Positions 36,220 to 45,086 of a stretch of DNA of 64,000 bases are shown one piece after another. Every line of letters starts with the position of its first letter. The first letter of the stretch is position 1. The position numbers and the translations under genes are program-made. Source of the stretch: Rhodospirillaceae bacterium LM-1 (lineage in GTDB: Bacteria; Pseudomonadota; Alphaproteobacteria; Rhodospirillales; WMHbin7); contig CACUVI010000023.1 in the NCBI GenBank assembly GCA_902725215.1, forward strand, positions 62,803-126,802, given 5' to 3'. The notes below the pieces were generated by a model, which had not been told where the DNA came from, made no database searches, and saw nothing but the letters and a program-made list of their open reading frames with translations.

Positions 36220-36570
36220 TTAGGCCGCCTTGTCGCAAGAAGGGGAAAGCCGCGCTTTCAGGCGCTTGGCGTCGTCTGCATAGGGTTGCTGCTTATTGGT
36301 CCCTTCGAAGGCCGCATCTAGAGCCGCCCGCACCCAGGCGGGCAAGTCCGTCTTCAGGGAATAATGCACCCACTGGGCTTTGCGCTCGTCGGCCACCAGC
36401 CCCATTTCGCGCAAAACGCCCAGATGTTTGGACAGTTTCGGCTGTGGCTCTCGCATGGCATCGACCAGATGGCAGACGCACAAGGAAGGCTCCTTGGCCA
36501 GCAGCGTCAGGCAGCGCAGGCGGGTGAGATCGGCCAGAACGGCGAACAGGTCTGTCGGTTCATATTCCAT
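36220..36570 (-). CDS. arsR: ArsR family arsenic-responsive repressor
   Basis: 116-aa winged-helix repressor. 'ALLADLTRLRCLTLLAKEPS' leads into 'LCVCHLVDAM', matching the ELCVCDL As(III)-binding box, and 'QPKLSKHLGVLREMGLV' is the recognition helix. 'YSLKTDLPAW' is the wing region. It is the first gene of the ars operon and probably autoregulates through the promoter dyad at 36577-36605. The start ATG is only six bases from the -10 box, so the message may be leaderless. Confidence 0.92.
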   Translation of the reverse strand: MEYEPTDLFAVLADLTRLRCLTLLAKEPSLCVCHLVDAMREPQPKLSKHLGVLREMGLVADERKAQWVHYSLKTDLPAWVRAALDAAFEGTNKQQPYADDAKRLKARLSPSCDKAA

Positions 36571-36576
36571 GCAGGG

Positions 36577-36605
36577 TATATACTCTGTAGGGAATAAGCT
36601 GGCAA
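36577..36605 (-). promoter_or_regulatory. Sigma-70 promoter of the ars operon
   Basis: Read on the minus strand: TTGCCA, exactly 17 bases, TATATA, then six bases to the arsR ATG. Transcription would begin at or next to the start codon. ArsR presumably binds between the boxes. Confidence 0.6.
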
Positions 36606-36609
36606 GGGG

Positions 36610-37449
36610 TCAATCGCCCAAGATGACCCTTGGCCCGGCGATATTGATAGGTGGGCCTTGCCACGCCCTGGCCTGCGCCTTGGCGGCTAGGGCCAGTCGG
36701 CGTTCCTCGTACAGGCGCATGACTTCTGGATGGGCCTGCTGCTCCTTTTCGCTCATGGCTTCCAGCCCGGCTTCCGGCGGGGCCTGAAATTTCGCCCGCT
36801 GCCGGTCGAATGCGTTGCCGGGATAAACCAGATGGTGAACGGTTTCCAGTTCGCTTCTGGCCTGCGCGAAGAAGGCGATCAGCAGGGCCGAATAAAGCGC
36901 ATCTTCGGCATGCAGGGCTTGGAAGGCCGGTTCCTCGAAAAAGCCGCCGATGAAATCATGTGCGCTGCGGCGCACCGCGCAATTGATGACGATGCTGTTG
37001 GCGATGCCGCTTTTCCAGGCCGGATGAATTTTCTCGTCCAGCCGAACGCCCGTTTTTGCGAAACCGGCCTCGGGGTGTTGGTCCAGAAGGTCCAGGCAAA
37101 CCGCGATATGCGGGGGAAAAAAAAGATCGTCGCCGTCAAGATACATGATGATGGGCGCCGTTCCGGCCGCCGCACCGGCATTGCGGGCCTTTCCCGGTCC
37201 CTGGTTGGCTTGGCGCAGCAGGCGGAGATGGGGATGGGCTTGCGCGAACTGAGCCACCAAGTCAGGCGTCGCGTCAGTCGATCCGTCATCGACCACCACC
37301 ACTTCGACCAGCGCCATGGACCCACGCAACGCCTTGAGATAGGCGATCGATTCTTCGATGCTGGCCAATGCCGGGATGATGGTGGATGCGCAGTTGTAGG
37401 CGGGAACGGCGACGGTCGCCAAGGCGGGTCCGTCGCCGCTATTTCCCAC
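36610..37449 (-). CDS. Family 2 glycosyltransferase
   Basis: 279-aa GT-A fold glycosyltransferase. 'TVAVPAYNCASTIIPALASI' begins the fold, 'VVVDDGSTDATPDLV' is the nucleotide site, 'QGPGKARNAGAAAG' follows and 'IMYLDGDDLFFPP' is the DxD metal motif. No membrane segment. GTG start directly after the speE stop (TAA then GTG), so it belongs to speD-speE. Acceptor unknown; glycan or protein glycosylation are both possible. Confidence 0.8.
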   Translation of the reverse strand: MGNSGDGPALATVAVPAYNCASTIIPALASIEESIAYLKALRGSMALVEVVVVDDGSTDATPDLVAQFAQAHPHLRLLRQANQGPGKARNAGAAAGTAPIIMYLDGDDLFFPPHIAVCLDLLDQHPEAGFAKTGVRLDEKIHPAWKSGIANSIVINCAVRRSAHDFIGGFFEEPAFQALHAEDALYSALLIAFFAQARSELETVHHLVYPGNAFDRQRAKFQAPPEAGLEAMSEKEQQAHPEVMRLYEERRLALAAKAQARAWQGPPINIAGPRVILGD

Positions 37450-38301
37450 TTACTTCTCCATCAGTTCTTGGACGTAACGCGGCAGCGCGAAGCTGGCCAC
37501 GTGAAGATCGGGCGTCCAATAACGCGTGGGGAAGGGATTGGCGTCATAGCGCTTCTTGATGACGTCCACGCCTTGCTTGCGATAGCTGGCGTCCTGCGTC
37601 GCCCAGCCCAGCGCCATGAAGCCGCCGACATAGGTCGGCACCGCCGCCACATAGAAGGCGGCATCCTTGAAATGCGGCTTCCTGCGGCGTTGCGTGTCGG
37701 TCAGCTCGTCGCCCTGCATGAACGGCACGCCGTTCTGACAGGTGAAGATGCCGCCCGGTTTCAAGCGCTTGGCGCAATTTTTATAGAAGGATTCGGTGAA
37801 CAAAACCTCGCCGGGTCCGGCGGGGTCCGTCGAATCGATGATGATGACGTCGAACTTCTGGCCGTCCTCGGCCATGTATTCGACGCCGTCCTGGATGACC
37901 ACCTGGACGCGCTTGTCGTCATAGGCCCCGGCGGAAACCGAAGGCATATGTTCGATGCTCATGTCCACGACGCCCTGGTCGATTTCGACCAGCACGGCCT
38001 TGGTCACCTGCTTGTGCTTCAGCACTTCGCGCAGGATTCCCCCATCGCCGCCGCCCACCACCAGAATTTCGACGGCATTCCCATGAGCCAACATGGGAAC
38101 ATGCGTCAGCATCTCGTGATAGACGAACTCGTCGCCGGTGGTGACCTGGATCACGTCGTCCAGAACCATCACGCGGCCGAATTGCGGATTTTCGAAGATG
38201 GCCAAGTGTTGGTGATCCGTCCTGGCTTCGAAGAGCGTCTTCGATGCCAGGAAGGATTGTCGCCAACTCTCGTAGAGCTTCTCGACGATCCAGGCGCTCA
38301 C
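37450..38301 (-). CDS. speE: Spermidine synthase
   Basis: Aminopropyltransferase (283 aa) making spermidine from putrescine and decarboxylated SAM. The motifs 'VMVLDDVIQVTTGDEFVYHE', 'VLVVGGGDGGILREVLKH', 'DGVEYMAE' and 'IIIDSTDPAGPGEVLFTESFY' (catalytic Asp) are typical. The start is a GTG at 38301 overlapping the speD TGA (GTGA); the longer open frame runs back through speD and is rejected. Product of speD supplies the aminopropyl donor. Confidence 0.94.
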   Translation of the reverse strand: MSAWIVEKLYESWRQSFLASKTLFEARTDHQHLAIFENPQFGRVMVLDDVIQVTTGDEFVYHEMLTHVPMLAHGNAVEILVVGGGDGGILREVLKHKQVTKAVLVEIDQGVVDMSIEHMPSVSAGAYDDKRVQVVIQDGVEYMAEDGQKFDVIIIDSTDPAGPGEVLFTESFYKNCAKRLKPGGIFTCQNGVPFMQGDELTDTQRRRKPHFKDAAFYVAAVPTYVGGFMALGWATQDASYRKQGVDVIKKRYDANPFPTRYWTPDLHVASFALPRYVQELMEK

Positions 38302-38813
38302 GCCAGGATGCCCCGTTTCTGCTCGTTGACCACGACGCGTTCGGGAGAAAAGGCCCGCTTCAGAATGGGAATCGACTTGTAAGGGTCGCATTCGCCGCAC
38401 ATGAAGATGTCGAGCGCCGCGAAATTGCGCTCGGGCCAGGTGTGGATGCTGATATGCGATTCAGCCAGCACCAGCACGCCCGAAATTCCGCCGTTGGGCG
38501 AAAAATGGTGCAGATGACAGTGCAGCAAAGTGGCGCCCGCCACTTCCGCCGATTCGCGTAAAGCGTTTTCGGTCAGCTCAAGCTGATCGAGATTCGACGC
38601 ACCCCACAGATCAATGATCAGATGGGTGCCTGCGAACTTTACGCCGTTCTTCTCGACGTAATAATCCTTGCCGTTATCGACGACGGGCCAAAGATGACAT
38701 TCCTTGGCCTGATGCGACTCGGCATAGGTCATGTGATACGCGGCGCCTTGGGTATCCCTCGGATTGGCTTCCGAGTTCATCCCCAGCCGGGCAAGGGCGA
38801 CTTTCGACATCAT
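38298..38813 (-). CDS. speD: S-adenosylmethionine decarboxylase proenzyme
   Basis: 171-aa pyruvoyl enzyme of the prokaryotic type with a second N-terminal extension. Self-cleavage is expected between Glu and Ser in 'LAESHISIHTWPE', giving the pyruvoyl group; 'HCHLHHFSPNGGISGVLVL' and 'FMCGECDP' are also conserved. ATG at 38813 follows AGGAG at five bases. It leads the speD-speE-glycosyltransferase operon. Confidence 0.94.
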   Translation of the reverse strand: MMSKVALARLGMNSEANPRDTQGAAYHMTYAESHQAKECHLWPVVDNGKDYYVEKNGVKFAGTHLIIDLWGASNLDQLELTENALRESAEVAGATLLHCHLHHFSPNGGISGVLVLAESHISIHTWPERNFAALDIFMCGECDPYKSIPILKRAFSPERVVVNEQKRGILA

Positions 38814-38961
38814 CCCCACTCCTAACCAGTAGATGGACCAGAAGAAGAAAGGAGGGCTTATGAAGCATCCCCCGCCTTCTTACACGAATAAATTTGGCCG
38901 AGGCCAAAAAAAAACCCCGAACCCAAGCCACCAGAGGAAGCCCGCTGTTCGGAAAGCGTGG

Positions 38962-41900
38962 TCAGTTTATAGCACTCAATTTTTCATCACGCAAGCGGCT
39001 ACGATAGCCGGACATAAATGTCTGAAAGTTTTCAACTTCCTTAATTTTTGCGGCCACCATGTCGGTTGAAATGCCCTCGGTTCCCGGCTCGTAAGTCAGC
39101 AGGGTGAAGGCGTCCTTGTACTGCGTGATTTCCATATAGGGCAGGAATTGGCGGCGAATGCGGGCCAAGCCGCGTTCATCCTTGGCCAGGATCAGGGCCA
39201 CGGCCTTGTTCAGGATGAAGCGGGCCTCCTGGTCGGTCAATTTGCCGCCCTTGGCGGGCGTCGCTTCCGGCTTGGGCACCAGGGCTTCGAAGGCATTGAC
39301 GACCTCGGGCCAGTTTTGCTTGTTCCAATAGATTTCCGCCTTCAGCAGCAGGGCCGCCCGGTTGGTGTCCTCGCCCAACAAGGCGATGGCGTCCGGCACC
39401 TTGTTCATTTCGGCCAGCGCCTGGGCCTTCAAATAGCGCCTGCTTTGCTCAAGCTCGGCGGAAACGCCCGGCGCCTCGCTTTCGGCCAGGGCGTCGATAG
39501 CCGCCTGCGGATTGTGGTTCAGCATCTGAAGCAGCCCATGGCGGAAGCCGACGCGGGCCTTCTCCTCGCCTTGCAGGCGGAAGCGCACTTGCTGGCGCAA
39601 TAAATCGGCGGCGCGGTCCAACAGATCGACGGCGGCCAAACGATCGGCCAGATTGCGGATCATTTCGTCGCCCTTGGGTCCGACAGGAGTCAGTTCCTTG
39701 AATTCCTCGAACAGGGCGATGGCGGTATAGGGCGGCAGTTTGTCGGCTTCACCATCCTGGAAGAGCTTGGCGAACACGTCGCTCATCTGGCCTGCGATCG
39801 GTTCGATATCCTTCACTTCGCGGAAGTTGGCGGCCAACTGCTTCAAAGTGCGCAGTCCATTGCCGTAGTCATGCTCCTGGAAATAAAGCTCGGCCATGCG
39901 CTTTAGCAGATTGTACTCGAAGTCGTCGCCGCGCCATGCGAAGCGCAGGCGCTCCAGTTCTTGGATAGCCTGGGCCTTAGTGATTTTGTTGGTCTTCAGT
40001 TCCAACTCGACCCTGGCAATGCCCGCCCGCGAGCGCTCCCAACGCCCGGTGCTGCCCTCGGCTTCGCGGTATTTTGTCAACGCCGTTTCGGCGGCTCCGA
40101 TCATTTCCTCGTACCGGCCTTCGATATAGGTGTAGCGGGCCTTCTCGGAAGCCGTGCCGAGCAAGGGCTTCACAATATCCATAACGCGGCTGGCCGTCAG
40201 ATCGTCGGCGGCATCGACGGCGGCCTGGGCCGCCAGCAGCCCCAGGCGCAACTGCAAGGCAGGCGGATAGGAGGACAGGAAACCGCCGCCTTCCTTTAGG
40301 GCGTCGTTGTAATGACCGGGATTGTAAGCCTGGTCCGCATCGGCCAGGGCGCGCCAGAATCTCGCTTCGGGCACGTCGATCAGGGTTGGGCTTTGCAAAT
40401 CTTCAAGCGCTTCGAGCGAGCGGTGCGCCAAAACGTTGGCGGCCCCCCTGGCGGCCTTGAAGGGCGCCGTCTCGGCAAAGGCGGCGTCGGTGACCGCGAT
40501 GGTGCGCAGAACGCCCAAAGCCTCGGCTCCCATGCCGGAAGCGATCAGGAAGCGGGCCAGGGACAGACGGGGCTGCGTGCGGCCTTCCGGCGGCGATTGG
40601 CTGATCACCTGCAACAGATCGCGCATGGCTTCGTCGGGCTTGTTGGGATCTCCCTGAATCCATTTGGCGACGTTCATGGCGCTCATGTCTGCCTGACCGA
40701 TGGGAAGGCCCGATGTGCGGGCCAGCCTGTCGGCGTCCTTGGTGAAGCGCAAACCGCCCGGCTGGCGGCTGATTTCAGCGCCGTCGCGGGTGGCCCTCAC
40801 GTCAAGGCCATCCGATTTCTTTGCCGCCACGATGCCCTGGGCGGTGGCCAGCAGCGTTACGTCGGGAAGATCGCGTTTGGGATAGACGCCTGCCCCCAGC
40901 GGCATGACCGGAATCACGAACAGCTGATCTCCGATTTCGGCATCGACCAGAGGGATGACCGATCCGGCCTCGTTGACCTTCATGAAAATACGCGATCCCA
41001 CCACGCTTTGTTCTTCCAAGCGAAGATCAATGGGATTGGCCGGTTTCAAGGGGCGCTTCGACAGGTCGAGAATCCACAGCAGATTCTCGCGCCGGATCGA
41101 GGGATTGTAGCCGGGCTGGGTGACGATGCGCGCGATGGTGACCGATTTGGAGGGCAGTTGCTCGACCGAGGTTACGACGCCCGCGCCCAATTGGCGCAAG
41201 AGCCTGATGTCAAGTTCCTGATGGCGGTCGAACACCACCCACAAATAACCCGAGCGGCGAAAAACGGCGGCGGCGGTCGGCTGGTTCCAGGTGAAGGACA
41301 AGCTGGCCGTGGTGCCGGGCGTCCCGTCGTCGGGAACCGCGTCCTCGTCCTCGTCCATGGACAAAGCGGGGAAGGGAAGGGGCGTGGGCTGCATGGGGGG
41401 CGGTTCGGCGCCGGGCGGCGGCGGCGCGGAAGTCGGCGGCGCGGAAGTCGGCGGCGTTGTCGGGGCGGGAGCGGAAGCCGGGGTCGGCGCAGGGCCTGAA
41501 GCTGGGCTAGGTGCCGGTGCTGGGGCTGGCGCAGGGCCGGAAGCTGGGGCTGGCGCCTGAGCAGGCGGCGCCGCAGCCGCAGCCGCTGGCGTCGTCGCCG
41601 GGGGCGTTTGCTGGGATAGTCCCGCCAGATCGGTCGGCAATCCCCGATCCGAGATGGGTGCCGGGCGCGCCGCCGCTGGCGGCGTTGCCGGGCGGAGCGG
41701 GGCGGCGGGCGCGGCTGCCGTTTTGGCGCCGCCGGGGCCAAGGATGTCCACCACCACTTTGGGACCGCTGGTGAAGTGGCGGACCCTGGCGTCCTTGGGC
41801 GCGAACAGCGTGACGACCGATTTTCCGCCGGACGTTTGCGTTTCGGCGCCGCTGATGAACAAGGGCAGATTGGCCCGCAATCCGGCGTCGTCGAAACGGG

Positions 41901-42486
41901 CGGCCCGTCCAAAGGTAATGGTGACCACCTCGCCCTGCTTGACGACGTCATAGGTGACGTTTTGCGGCCAGTCGAAAACCAGCCGACTGAATTCGTCATG
42001 GTCGCCGACCCGCACAGCGATGGCGTCCGATCCTTTGGCGGCGGGCTGAGCCGCCTTGGCAGGCGTTGATTTGAACGCCTCGGCATTCGCCCCACCCTTG
42101 GCGGGCATCAAATCGATGACCGCCGACGTGCCAAGCGAGAAACTTTTGACTTCGAAACGGCCTGCCAGCGTCAGGGTGGCGGCTTTCCCGCCTCTTTCCA
42201 GGCTGGCGGCGGTGACGATTCCGTCCAGCGCCGAGAGCAAGGTTCTGGGATCGCCCTTGAAGGGAGTGTCGAAGCGAACCACCAGCTTGGCGCCGTCTTG
42301 GGAAACGCTAAAGCCGCCCGCTTCGTCCTGATCGAAGACGATCCTGGCATAGTCGGCATGTTTGGCGCCGCGAACCTGAGCGGCCTGGGACGGCGCGGAA
42401 AAGGTCACAAGGCAGCAAAGGGCAATTCCGGCCAAAATCGGAAGCCGGAACGGGGAGAAAGCGGGCGTTGGAAAAGCCCCGGCCAT
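38962..42486 (-). CDS. Secreted TPR protein with repeated AMIN-like modules
   Basis: 1174 aa, function unknown. An N-terminal signal peptide (about residues 14-36, ending APSQA) targets it to the periplasm. Two similar beta modules follow: about 38-130 ('HADYARIVFDQDEAGGFSV') and 152-250 ('HDEFSRLVFDWPQNVTYDVV'), resembling AMIN domains that bind peptidoglycan or assemble at envelope machines. Residues about 255-375 are a Pro/Ala-rich linker. A further beta region is near 390-560 and the last ~550 residues are helical with TPR-like repeats. It begins 6 bp after cheZ in a flagellar/chemotaxis operon, so a link to the motor or polar envelope is plausible. No enzyme motif is visible. Confidence 0.65.
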   Translation of the reverse strand: MAGAFPTPAFSPFRLPILAGIALCCLVTFSAPSQAAQVRGAKHADYARIVFDQDEAGGFSVSQDGAKLVVRFDTPFKGDPRTLLSALDGIVTAASLERGGKAATLTLAGRFEVKSFSLGTSAVIDLMPAKGGANAEAFKSTPAKAAQPAAKGSDAIAVRVGDHDEFSRLVFDWPQNVTYDVVKQGEVVTITFGRAARFDDAGLRANLPLFISGAETQTSGGKSVVTLFAPKDARVRHFTSGPKVVVDILGPGGAKTAAAPAAPLRPATPPAAARPAPISDRGLPTDLAGLSQQTPPATTPAAAAAAPPAQAPAPASGPAPAPAPAPSPASGPAPTPASAPAPTTPPTSAPPTSAPPPPGAEPPPMQPTPLPFPALSMDEDEDAVPDDGTPGTTASLSFTWNQPTAAAVFRRSGYLWVVFDRHQELDIRLLRQLGAGVVTSVEQLPSKSVTIARIVTQPGYNPSIRRENLLWILDLSKRPLKPANPIDLRLEEQSVVGSRIFMKVNEAGSVIPLVDAEIGDQLFVIPVMPLGAGVYPKRDLPDVTLLATAQGIVAAKKSDGLDVRATRDGAEISRQPGGLRFTKDADRLARTSGLPIGQADMSAMNVAKWIQGDPNKPDEAMRDLLQVISQSPPEGRTQPRLSLARFLIASGMGAEALGVLRTIAVTDAAFAETAPFKAARGAANVLAHRSLEALEDLQSPTLIDVPEARFWRALADADQAYNPGHYNDALKEGGGFLSSYPPALQLRLGLLAAQAAVDAADDLTASRVMDIVKPLLGTASEKARYTYIEGRYEEMIGAAETALTKYREAEGSTGRWERSRAGIARVELELKTNKITKAQAIQELERLRFAWRGDDFEYNLLKRMAELYFQEHDYGNGLRTLKQLAANFREVKDIEPIAGQMSDVFAKLFQDGEADKLPPYTAIALFEEFKELTPVGPKGDEMIRNLADRLAAVDLLDRAADLLRQQVRFRLQGEEKARVGFRHGLLQMLNHNPQAAIDALAESEAPGVSAELEQSRRYLKAQALAEMNKVPDAIALLGEDTNRAALLLKAEIYWNKQNWPEVVNAFEALVPKPEATPAKGGKLTDQEARFILNKAVALILAKDERGLARIRRQFLPYMEITQYKDAFTLLTYEPGTEGISTDMVAAKIKEVENFQTFMSGYRSRLRDEKLSAIN

Positions 42487-42492
42487 GGGGCC

Positions 42493-43158
42493 TCAGTCGA
42501 AGCTGGAAAACAGGGCGTCGATATCGTCTTGCTTGTTGGCCTTGGCGGAGACCTGCGGGCCGTTCAGAAGTTCCTGCTCGCCTTCGCCACCATGGGTGAA
42601 GAAGGCGGGAGGCTGACCATCCGGGGAAGCTGCCGCCTCGGCCGCCTCGCCCCCCAGGGCCTTGACCAGCGATTCGATCTTGTCCTCGATATGCTTAAGG
42701 GCGCGCACCACTTTGGTGATGCGCTGGCCGGTAATGTCCTGGAAGTTGCAGGCTTCGTAAATGCGGGTGGTCAGGTCGGACAGTTTTTGATTGATCTCTT
42801 CCGGCGCTTCGGCTGCCACGGCCTCGATGGCTTCGACGGCGTCCAGGATATCGTTGGTCGCACTTTCCGTCGCTTCGACGATGGCGTCCAACTCGTCGGA
42901 GGCCGATGAGATGAAATGTTCCTTGATGTCCTGGGGGCGAAGTTGGGCGATTTCCGCCTTGGCGGCGCGGATATAAGCCGCCAGCCCTTCCAACTCCTGA
43001 TAGATGCGCAAATCAGCCGACGTCAGATCGCCCTTCAGGCTGTCAAGCAGCGACTGGACGACTTCCCCGATCTGGTCCACGCGGACAGAGCCGCCGGAAG
43101 ATTCGCGAATCTCGCTCAAACGTTGCTCGAGATCGCGATCGACGGCCTTGCCCGGCAT
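42493..43158 (-). CDS. cheZ: Chemotaxis protein CheZ (CheY-P phosphatase)
   Basis: 221-aa helical protein expected to dephosphorylate CheY-P. The active-site segment 'EACNFQDITGQRITKVVRAL' includes the catalytic Gln of FQDITGQ, and the final 'QDDIDALFSSFD' is the CheY-binding C-terminal helix. The variable linker near 165-205 is as in other CheZ proteins. It lies 28 bp after cheY. CheZ is found in a subset of Alphaproteobacteria. Confidence 0.9.
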   Translation of the reverse strand: MPGKAVDRDLEQRLSEIRESSGGSVRVDQIGEVVQSLLDSLKGDLTSADLRIYQELEGLAAYIRAAKAEIAQLRPQDIKEHFISSASDELDAIVEATESATNDILDAVEAIEAVAAEAPEEINQKLSDLTTRIYEACNFQDITGQRITKVVRALKHIEDKIESLVKALGGEAAEAAASPDGQPPAFFTHGGEGEQELLNGPQVSAKANKQDDIDALFSSFD

Positions 43159-43186
43159 GGAATTTCTCCTGGCTACGCGGCCCGCA

Positions 43187-43573
43187 TCAGAAGTCGCCCA
43201 GAACGCTCGACATTTTGGTCTTGAGCGTCTCGGCGTTGAAGGGCTTGACGATGTAGTTCGAAACCCCGGCTTCCTTGGCGGCGATGACGTTTTCCGATTT
43301 GCTTTCGGCCGTCACCATGATGAAGGGAACGCCCTTGAGCTTGGCATCGGCGCGCACTTCCTTAAGAAGTTGCAGACCGGTCATCGGCTCCATGTTCCAG
43401 TCGGAAATGACCAAACCATACTGGGCGTTGCGCAACAACTGCAAAGCCATCGAACCGTCGGTTGCTTCATCGACGTTCATAAACCCGAGCTGCTTGAGAA
43501 GGTTACGCACGATACGCAACATCGTCTTGTAATCGTCGACGATGAGAACCTTCATATTCTTATCGACAGCCAT
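43187..43573 (-). CDS. cheY: Chemotaxis response regulator CheY
   Basis: 128-aa single receiver domain. Acid pocket in 'VLIVDDYKTMLRIV', phospho-Asp in 'LVISDWNMEPMTGLQLL', Thr in 'IMVTAES' and Lys in 'NYIVKPFNAETL'. It would bind FliM to switch motor rotation and be reset by the adjacent CheZ. AGGAG lies close to the ATG. A promoter candidate is at 43655-43684. Confidence 0.94.
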   Translation of the reverse strand: MAVDKNMKVLIVDDYKTMLRIVRNLLKQLGFMNVDEATDGSMALQLLRNAQYGLVISDWNMEPMTGLQLLKEVRADAKLKGVPFIMVTAESKSENVIAAKEAGVSNYIVKPFNAETLKTKMSSVLGDF

Positions 43574-43654
43574 TCATGGCTCCTATCGGATGCTGTGAAT
43601 CGGATCGTTCCATGCCCCCCATTCCCCTGGACGGGCCAAGAACGGTATTACGGT

Positions 43655-43684
43655 TTATTATTCAAGGGCGCAAGCCTTTTTCAA
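43655..43684 (-). promoter_or_regulatory. Candidate sigma-70 promoter of cheY-cheZ-TPR
   Basis: On the minus strand TTGAAA (43684-43679), 18-base spacer, TAATAA (43660-43655), about 80 bases before the cheY start. It lies in the 138-bp gap between motE and cheY, the largest gap in this run of genes. Confidence 0.4.
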
Positions 43685-43711
43685 GCCATTTTCTATGGAT
43701 AGGACGCTTTC

Positions 43712-44452
43712 TCAGCCGCCCGTAGCGATCCCTGGCTTGGGCAGTTTGCGCCTCTCGGCCAATTCGAAGGTGATTTCCTTGGCTTTCTGGGGGCTGACAT
43801 TGGACAGAACGTCGGCGGCTTTCTTCTCTTTCATGCGTTCGATAACGTCCAAAAGAATGGCCATATCCAATTCCTCGAAGATCTTGGCGGCGTCTTTGGG
43901 CTTCATCGATTCGTAAATCTTGACCAGGCTGCGCATTTTAGCGTCTTCCTGCTCGTCGTACTTGCGCAGCAAGGCTTCGATCGTGCCCTGAACCTGCTTC
44001 ATTTCAGCCAGCTTCTTGGTCAGGCGCGCCTCGGCGGCCTTGGCCAAGTCTTCGCGCATCTGCATTTCCTTGGCCCTGGCTTCCAACTCGTCGCGTCTGG
44101 CCACCAATTTCTGAAGCACTTCCAACTCGGCCGGGGTGTAGCTGGCCGGATCGCCGCTGGGAATGGGCGGCGATTGCAGGGCCGTGCTGGCCGCGGGCGG
44201 CGAGGTGACTTCGGGATTGGGGGGCGGGGCTGCTTGAGATGCCGGGGCCGCTGGCGCGCCGCCCGCCGGGGGCGGGGCCTGTTTGGGTTGAACTGGGCTA
44301 GGTTGCTGAGCTTCGACGCTGGTGGCCACGGTGATGCTGGGCGGCGCCTTTGACCAGCCATCGATCAGCCCGCCGACCTTAACGGTCAGGACGAGGCCGC
44401 CCAGGATGATCAGGATCGGCAATAGACGAAATTTCTCGAATATTTTCTTCAT
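43712..44452 (-). CDS. motE: MotE family flagellar motor protein
   Basis: 246 aa. One N-terminal membrane segment (residues about 9-30), a Pro/Ala/Gln-rich periplasmic linker (about 38-100), a coiled coil (about 105-170) and a C-terminal MgtE-N-like helical region ('MKPKDAAKIFEELDMAILLDV', 'KKAADVLSNVSPQKAKEI'). In Alphaproteobacteria MotE is a chaperone or stator partner of MotC. It starts 1 bp after the DUF6468 gene in the fliL-fliM operon. Confidence 0.78.
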   Translation of the reverse strand: MKKIFEKFRLLPILIILGGLVLTVKVGGLIDGWSKAPPSITVATSVEAQQPSPVQPKQAPPPAGGAPAAPASQAAPPPNPEVTSPPAASTALQSPPIPSGDPASYTPAELEVLQKLVARRDELEARAKEMQMREDLAKAAEARLTKKLAEMKQVQGTIEALLRKYDEQEDAKMRSLVKIYESMKPKDAAKIFEELDMAILLDVIERMKEKKAADVLSNVSPQKAKEITFELAERRKLPKPGIATGG

Positions 44453-44453
44453 G

Positions 44454-45083
44454 TTAGCGGGCCGACTGCAAGGCCCTCAACAAGGCGCGTTCGGCTTCTG
44501 ACCGATCGTCCATGTCGTCGGGCGGCATGCGAAAACTGTCATCCAGGCGCGGTTCTCGGCGCTGGGGTGGCGAGGCCTGCGCGGGCGCGGGCGCGGCGGC
44601 GGGACGCGGCGGCGGGGCCGATGGGCGCGATGCCTGCGGAGGCGATGGTGGGGGACTGAAGCTGGATGCCGGTCTGGCGGCGGCCATGGTTCTGGGGGCC
44701 GAAGGAAGACGAGGCGAGGGGGCGGGCGGGGTTGCTTGCTGTCCGCCCATGGTTTCGCCCCGGGCCATGCGAACCGAGCTTTCCAGCCGGTTGGCCATGC
44801 TGTCGCTGCGGTCGATCATGAAGGCCAGATCGTCCTTCAGGCTGACCGCCTTTTCGATGCGGTCCTCAAGCTGCGTGCGGATGTCGTCGGCGGTTTTGCG
44901 CAATCTGGGAATGCTGGCCTCGGCGCGCTGGGTCGCCTCGTTGAAGGCGTTGATGACGCGTGCCAACTCGTCTTTGTTCGAGCGCAACTGGCTTAAGCGC
45001 CGGTTCAAGATGACGGCATAGGCCAGAACGGCGCCAAGCAACAGGACCATCAGAACGTCAAGGACAATGCCGAGCGAAGCCAT
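44454..45083 (-). CDS. DUF6468 membrane-anchored protein
   Basis: 209 aa with one N-terminal membrane segment (LGIVLDVLMVLLLGAVLAYAVIL), a coiled-coil stretch (about 27-105, 'LSQLRSNKDELARVINAFNE') and a Pro/Ala/Ser-rich tail. The last residues 'DDRSEAERALLRALQSAR' are helical. It matches DUF6468 as I recall it, a family found between fliM and motE in Alphaproteobacteria. Function unknown; the position suggests a motor accessory. Confidence 0.7.
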   Translation of the reverse strand: MASLGIVLDVLMVLLLGAVLAYAVILNRRLSQLRSNKDELARVINAFNEATQRAEASIPRLRKTADDIRTQLEDRIEKAVSLKDDLAFMIDRSDSMANRLESSVRMARGETMGGQQATPPAPSPRLPSAPRTMAAARPASSFSPPPSPPQASRPSAPPPRPAAAPAPAQASPPQRREPRLDDSFRMPPDDMDDRSEAERALLRALQSAR

Positions 45084-45086
45084 GGC

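Noticed and set aside
36730-38382. Long plus-strand frame across the glycosyltransferase and speE
   Set aside because: It crosses two recognised minus-strand genes and their junction and shows no motif or ribosome site.
38888-38916. TTTGGCC-GA-GGCCAAA followed by A residues as a terminator near speD
   Set aside because: Loop of two bases is too small and the T-run precedes the stem on the relevant strand, so no terminator geometry.
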